Source: Candidatus Bathyarchaeota archaeon (GTDB lineage Archaea > Thermoproteota > Bathyarchaeia > TCS64). From it: 6,509 nucleotides of DNA. Positions within the stretch are counted from its first letter, which is position 1; each line of letters begins with the position of its first letter. Positions 5,175 to 6,509 of the stretch are shown piece by piece. The notes under the pieces are model-generated. The model had not been told where the DNA came from, did not search any database, and was given only the letters and a program-made list of their open reading frames with translations. Location: the NCBI GenBank assembly GCA_016934355.1, contig JAFGTA010000148.1, positions 1-6,509 of the forward strand, in the 5' to 3' direction. The position numbers were made by a program, and so were the translations under genes.

Positions 5175-5744
5175 ATGAGGGTGCTGTTCGGCTCCCAAGC
5201 CGGCTACGTGAGGGACCTGGCGCCCATCTTCGTCCTCACCATGTTCCTGTTCATCTTCTCCACTTTCATGGGGTACAGCATGGGGGACCAGATAAATGAC
5301 TCCGTTTTCGAGGGCGTGCTCAGCAACATACCAGACCCCGGCGAGGCGACGGCGCTAGAGATGTTCACCGCGATACTCACCAACAACGTGATAGCCAGCT
5401 TCCTGTTCCTAGCCTCCGGCATAATAGTGGGCATCCCACCTCTGGTTTTCATAGTGTTTAACGGCTTCTTCGTCGGGTGGATCAGCTACACGGTGGTCAT
5501 GGAGATCGGGTTAGGCGTCGTCTTCCTTACCTTGCTCCCCCACGGCGTCATAGAGATACCGGCCATCACGCTGAGCGCCGCCATGGGCGTAGGCCTAGGC
5601 TACCAGCTCATCAACAGGATAAGGCGGAGGAGAGGCCTCACGAGGTACATCATGGACTCCCTGAACCTGTTCGTCACAAGGATAGTGCCCCTCCTCATCG
5701 TGGCCGCGGCCATCGAGACCGCGCTCATCTTCTTCTACGCATAG
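5175..5744 (+). CDS. SpoIIM/DUF95 family multi-pass membrane protein
   Basis: A 189-residue integral membrane protein. The hallmark is LPHGVIEIPAI (121-131), the PHGxxExPA signature of the stage II sporulation protein M family. Hydrophobic segments lie at about 15-36, 72-95, 96-118, 125-147 and 168-188, with a basic loop RIRRRRG (148-154) between the fourth and fifth. In Bacillus SpoIIM takes part in septal cell-wall remodelling, but archaeal members have no established role, so sporulation should not be inferred. The ATG at 5175 lies 19 nt after the histone stop, and no separate promoter is evident in the gap, implying co-transcription. No clear Shine-Dalgarno is present. Two outer regions rich in acidic residues (38-62) could face outside. 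Family call confident, function unknown. Confidence 0.88.
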   Translation: MRVLFGSQAGYVRDLAPIFVLTMFLFIFSTFMGYSMGDQINDSVFEGVLSNIPDPGEATALEMFTAILTNNVIASFLFLASGIIVGIPPLVFIVFNGFFVGWISYTVVMEIGLGVVFLTLLPHGVIEIPAITLSAAMGVGLGYQLINRIRRRRGLTRYIMDSLNLFVTRIVPLLIVAAAIETALIFFYA

Positions 5745-5746
5745 GG

Positions 5747-5755
5747 AAAAATATT
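5747..5755 (+). promoter_or_regulatory. TATA-like box of the C_GCAxxG_C_C gene
   Basis: AAAAATATT follows two bases after the SpoIIM stop codon and is centred 31 nt before ATG 5782. It predicts transcription from about 5777, so the mRNA would be nearly leaderless. This fits the poor ribosome site in front of the ATG. Confidence 0.5.
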
Positions 5756-5781
5756 CAAGGCTTCGACGCATCTATCAGGGC

Positions 5782-6234
5782 ATGATTACGCGAGGAGACA
5801 TCAAGTTCAACTGCTGCGAGAGCACACTGATCAGGATCGACAACAAGAAGCCGCTGCCCGACTTCGGCTCCCCCGTCATGAGGGCCGCGTCCAACTTCGG
5901 AGGCGGCGTGGCCGGCTGGGGAAGCGTCTGCGGCGCCGTCAGCGGGGCAGCCATGGCGGTGGGCCTCCTGCTCGGCACCGAGGGGACGGAGGGCGCTGAG
6001 GAGTTTCAGTCCAAGAGGGACCGCATGAGGGCGGTGACACAGGAGTTCGCGGAGGCTTTCGAGGGCCGCTGGGGCCACGCCAACTGCTACGACCTTCTCG
6101 GCCTCAACACCCGGACGCCGGAGGGGAAGAAGAGGTACGAGGAGATGAAGGAGCGTGGGGAGACCCACTGCGCCGAGTACGTCGAGTGGGCGGCCGAGAA
6201 GGTACTTGAGGTACTGGCCAAACACTCTGTCTGA
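5782..6234 (+). CDS. C_GCAxxG_C_C family putative redox-active protein
   Basis: A 150-residue cytoplasmic protein of the C_GCAxxG_C_C family, thought from its conserved cysteines to be redox active or to hold a cofactor; no member's reaction is well established. The pattern is complete: first cysteine in FNCCES (C11/C12), the glycine-rich NFGGGVAGWGSVCGAVSGAA segment with C50 (38-57), C102 in HANCYDLLG and C130 in THCAEYVEWAAEKV at the C-terminus. The length is usual for the family. C11 and C12 are adjacent, which is a feature to note because one Cys is expected there. The gene sits 37 nt after the SpoIIM gene but has its own TATA-like box and a nearly leaderless start, so it may be a separate transcript. 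Downstream is a T-rich stretch. Confidence 0.85.
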   Translation: MITRGDIKFNCCESTLIRIDNKKPLPDFGSPVMRAASNFGGGVAGWGSVCGAVSGAAMAVGLLLGTEGTEGAEEFQSKRDRMRAVTQEFAEAFEGRWGHANCYDLLGLNTRTPEGKKRYEEMKERGETHCAEYVEWAAEKVLEVLAKHSV

Positions 6235-6248
6235 CTCCAACCTCCATA

Positions 6249-6273
6249 ATTTCTCTGTTTCTATCTGCTTTTA
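6249..6273 (+). terminator. T-rich stretch after the C_GCAxxG_C_C gene
   Basis: A pyrimidine-rich segment with clusters TTT, TTT and TTTT begins 15 nt after the stop codon. Archaeal termination commonly occurs over several short T-clusters. No hairpin directly precedes it. Moderate to weak support. Confidence 0.35.
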
Positions 6274-6284
6274 GCGTTAAACAG

Positions 6285-6368
6285 CGGTGGCCTAGCCGCC
6301 GGGGACTCCCCGAATCAAAATATGATGAATAATGGCCTTGGCTATGCAGAGTCTACTCTGCCAGAAGG
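6285..6368. other. Non-coding stretch with three potential hairpins
   Basis: No convincing gene covers 6235-6411. Within it, CGGTGGC (6285-6291) can pair with GCCGCCG (6295-6301) around a CTA loop, with one G-T wobble. CGGGG (6300-6304) can pair with CCCCG (6308-6312), competing with it for two bases. GCAGAG (6346-6351) pairs perfectly with CTCTGC (6356-6361) around TCTA. The last can alternatively form a longer stem using CCTT 6336-6339 with AAGG 6365-6368, and GGC 6340-6342 with GCC 6360-6362. The strand and any function are unknown; it could be a small RNA, a processing structure or chance pairing in GC-rich DNA. Confidence 0.3.
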
Positions 6369-6374
6369 GTAGAT

Positions 6375-6392
6375 TAAAAGAAAGTAGAAAAA
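6375..6392 (-). terminator. T-rich terminator of the right-edge minus-strand gene
   Basis: Read on the minus strand, CCCC is followed by TTTTT, then TTT and TTTT clusters, starting about 20 nt after the stop codon of the partial gene. It resembles the CCCC-T7 run after the ferredoxin gene. Confidence 0.45.
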
Positions 6393-6411
6393 GGGGAGTT
6401 GTGCTAGGAGC

Positions 6412-6509
6412 TTACCTTGGTATGGGAGTGTATCCCAGATACTCGGAGTTCCAGCTGACCGAGTCTGTGATGGCGTCGTAGAGTCCGTACACAACGTTCT
6501 GAACGCCGG
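6412..6509 (-). CDS. C-terminal end of an unidentified protein, partial
   Basis: On the minus strand a frame is open from the window edge to TAA (6414-6412), giving 31 residues that include VYGLYDAITDSVSW and end in GYTPIPR. The other two minus frames of this segment are also open over this short length, so coding is supported mainly by the well-mixed, protein-like composition, the choice of synonymous codons, and the T-rich terminator just after the stop. Too little is present to name a family. The rest of the gene lies beyond 6509. Confidence 0.5.
   Translation of the reverse strand, partial: GVQNVVYGLYDAITDSVSWNSEYLGYTPIPR

Noticed and set aside
5755..6240. A 161-codon minus-strand frame opposite the C_GCAxxG_C_C gene
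   Set aside because: Low-complexity A, L, P and G composition without a domain; the + strand frame carries the conserved cysteine pattern, a TATA-like box and a normal family length.
6284..6320. tRNA-like stretch (GGTGGCCTAGCC resembles an archaeal tRNA D-arm and CCCCGAATC recalls a T-arm end)
   Set aside because: No seven-base acceptor stem, no proper anticodon arm and no GGTTCGA-type T-loop at the required spacing.
6322..6328. ATGATGA, a perfect C box of an archaeal C/D guide RNA
   Set aside because: No CTGA D or D' box follows within the expected 15-60 bases on this strand, and no C' box is present, so a C/D RNA is not supported.
1..6509. Mobile element, CRISPR array, toxin-antitoxin or defence system
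   Set aside because: No transposase, integrase, terminal inverted repeats, regularly spaced repeats, nuclease or antitoxin-like gene is visible on either strand; the genes are mostly core archaeal functions.

Overview
This window is a stretch of archaeal chromosome. It carries the C-terminus of elongation factor 1-alpha followed by ribosomal protein S10, a Sulfolobus-type GH1 beta-glycosidase, the rRNA pseudouridine methyltransferase Nep1, an HMf-type histone, A/T-rich TATA-like boxes about 25-38 nt upstream of starts, and T-run terminators. Base composition is moderately GC-rich, Arg codons are dominated by AGG/AGA, and GTG or TTG starts appear to be used. A histone-bearing archaeon, possibly of the TACK group, fits, but the phylum cannot be fixed from this sequence alone. 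I see no insertion sequence, CRISPR array, prophage gene or bacterial-style operon, so this looks like ordinary chromosome rather than an island.

Layout. Positions 1-489 hold the translation genes on the + strand: the tail of EF-1alpha, then S10 behind its own T-run and TATA-like box. A GH1 glycosidase (551-2023, minus) converges on S10. Its real start is probably a leaderless GTG at 2023 rather than the longer reading frame from 2065. Divergent from it is a HAD-family hydrolase (2148-2828, +) with a variant nucleophile motif. It meets nep1 tail to tail with a 15-bp overlap. On the minus strand, nep1 (2814-3497) lies directly downstream of a single-pass, heavily sequon-bearing surface protein (3472-4563), whose last codons overlap the nep1 start. 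Upstream of that is a small ferredoxin (4614-4808) closed by a T7 terminator.

From an intergenic region centred on the palindromic TTTAATTAA, the ferredoxin reads left, and an archaeal histone (TTG start, 4919-5155) and a SpoIIM/DUF95 membrane protein (5175-5744) read right as an apparent operon. A C_GCAxxG_C_C-family cysteine protein (5782-6234) follows behind its own TATA-like box. The last 275 bases hold a non-coding stretch with three GC-rich hairpins and the C-terminal end of an unidentified minus-strand gene.

Functional view. The genes are mainly housekeeping (translation, rRNA modification, chromatin, redox), plus a sugar-cleaving enzyme and envelope proteins. I found no clear new multi-gene system. 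The points most worth checking are the unclassified surface glycoprotein coupled to nep1, the histone-SpoIIM pairing, the DxE HAD enzyme, the probable 3Fe-4S site of the ferredoxin, and the structured intergenic region near the right end.
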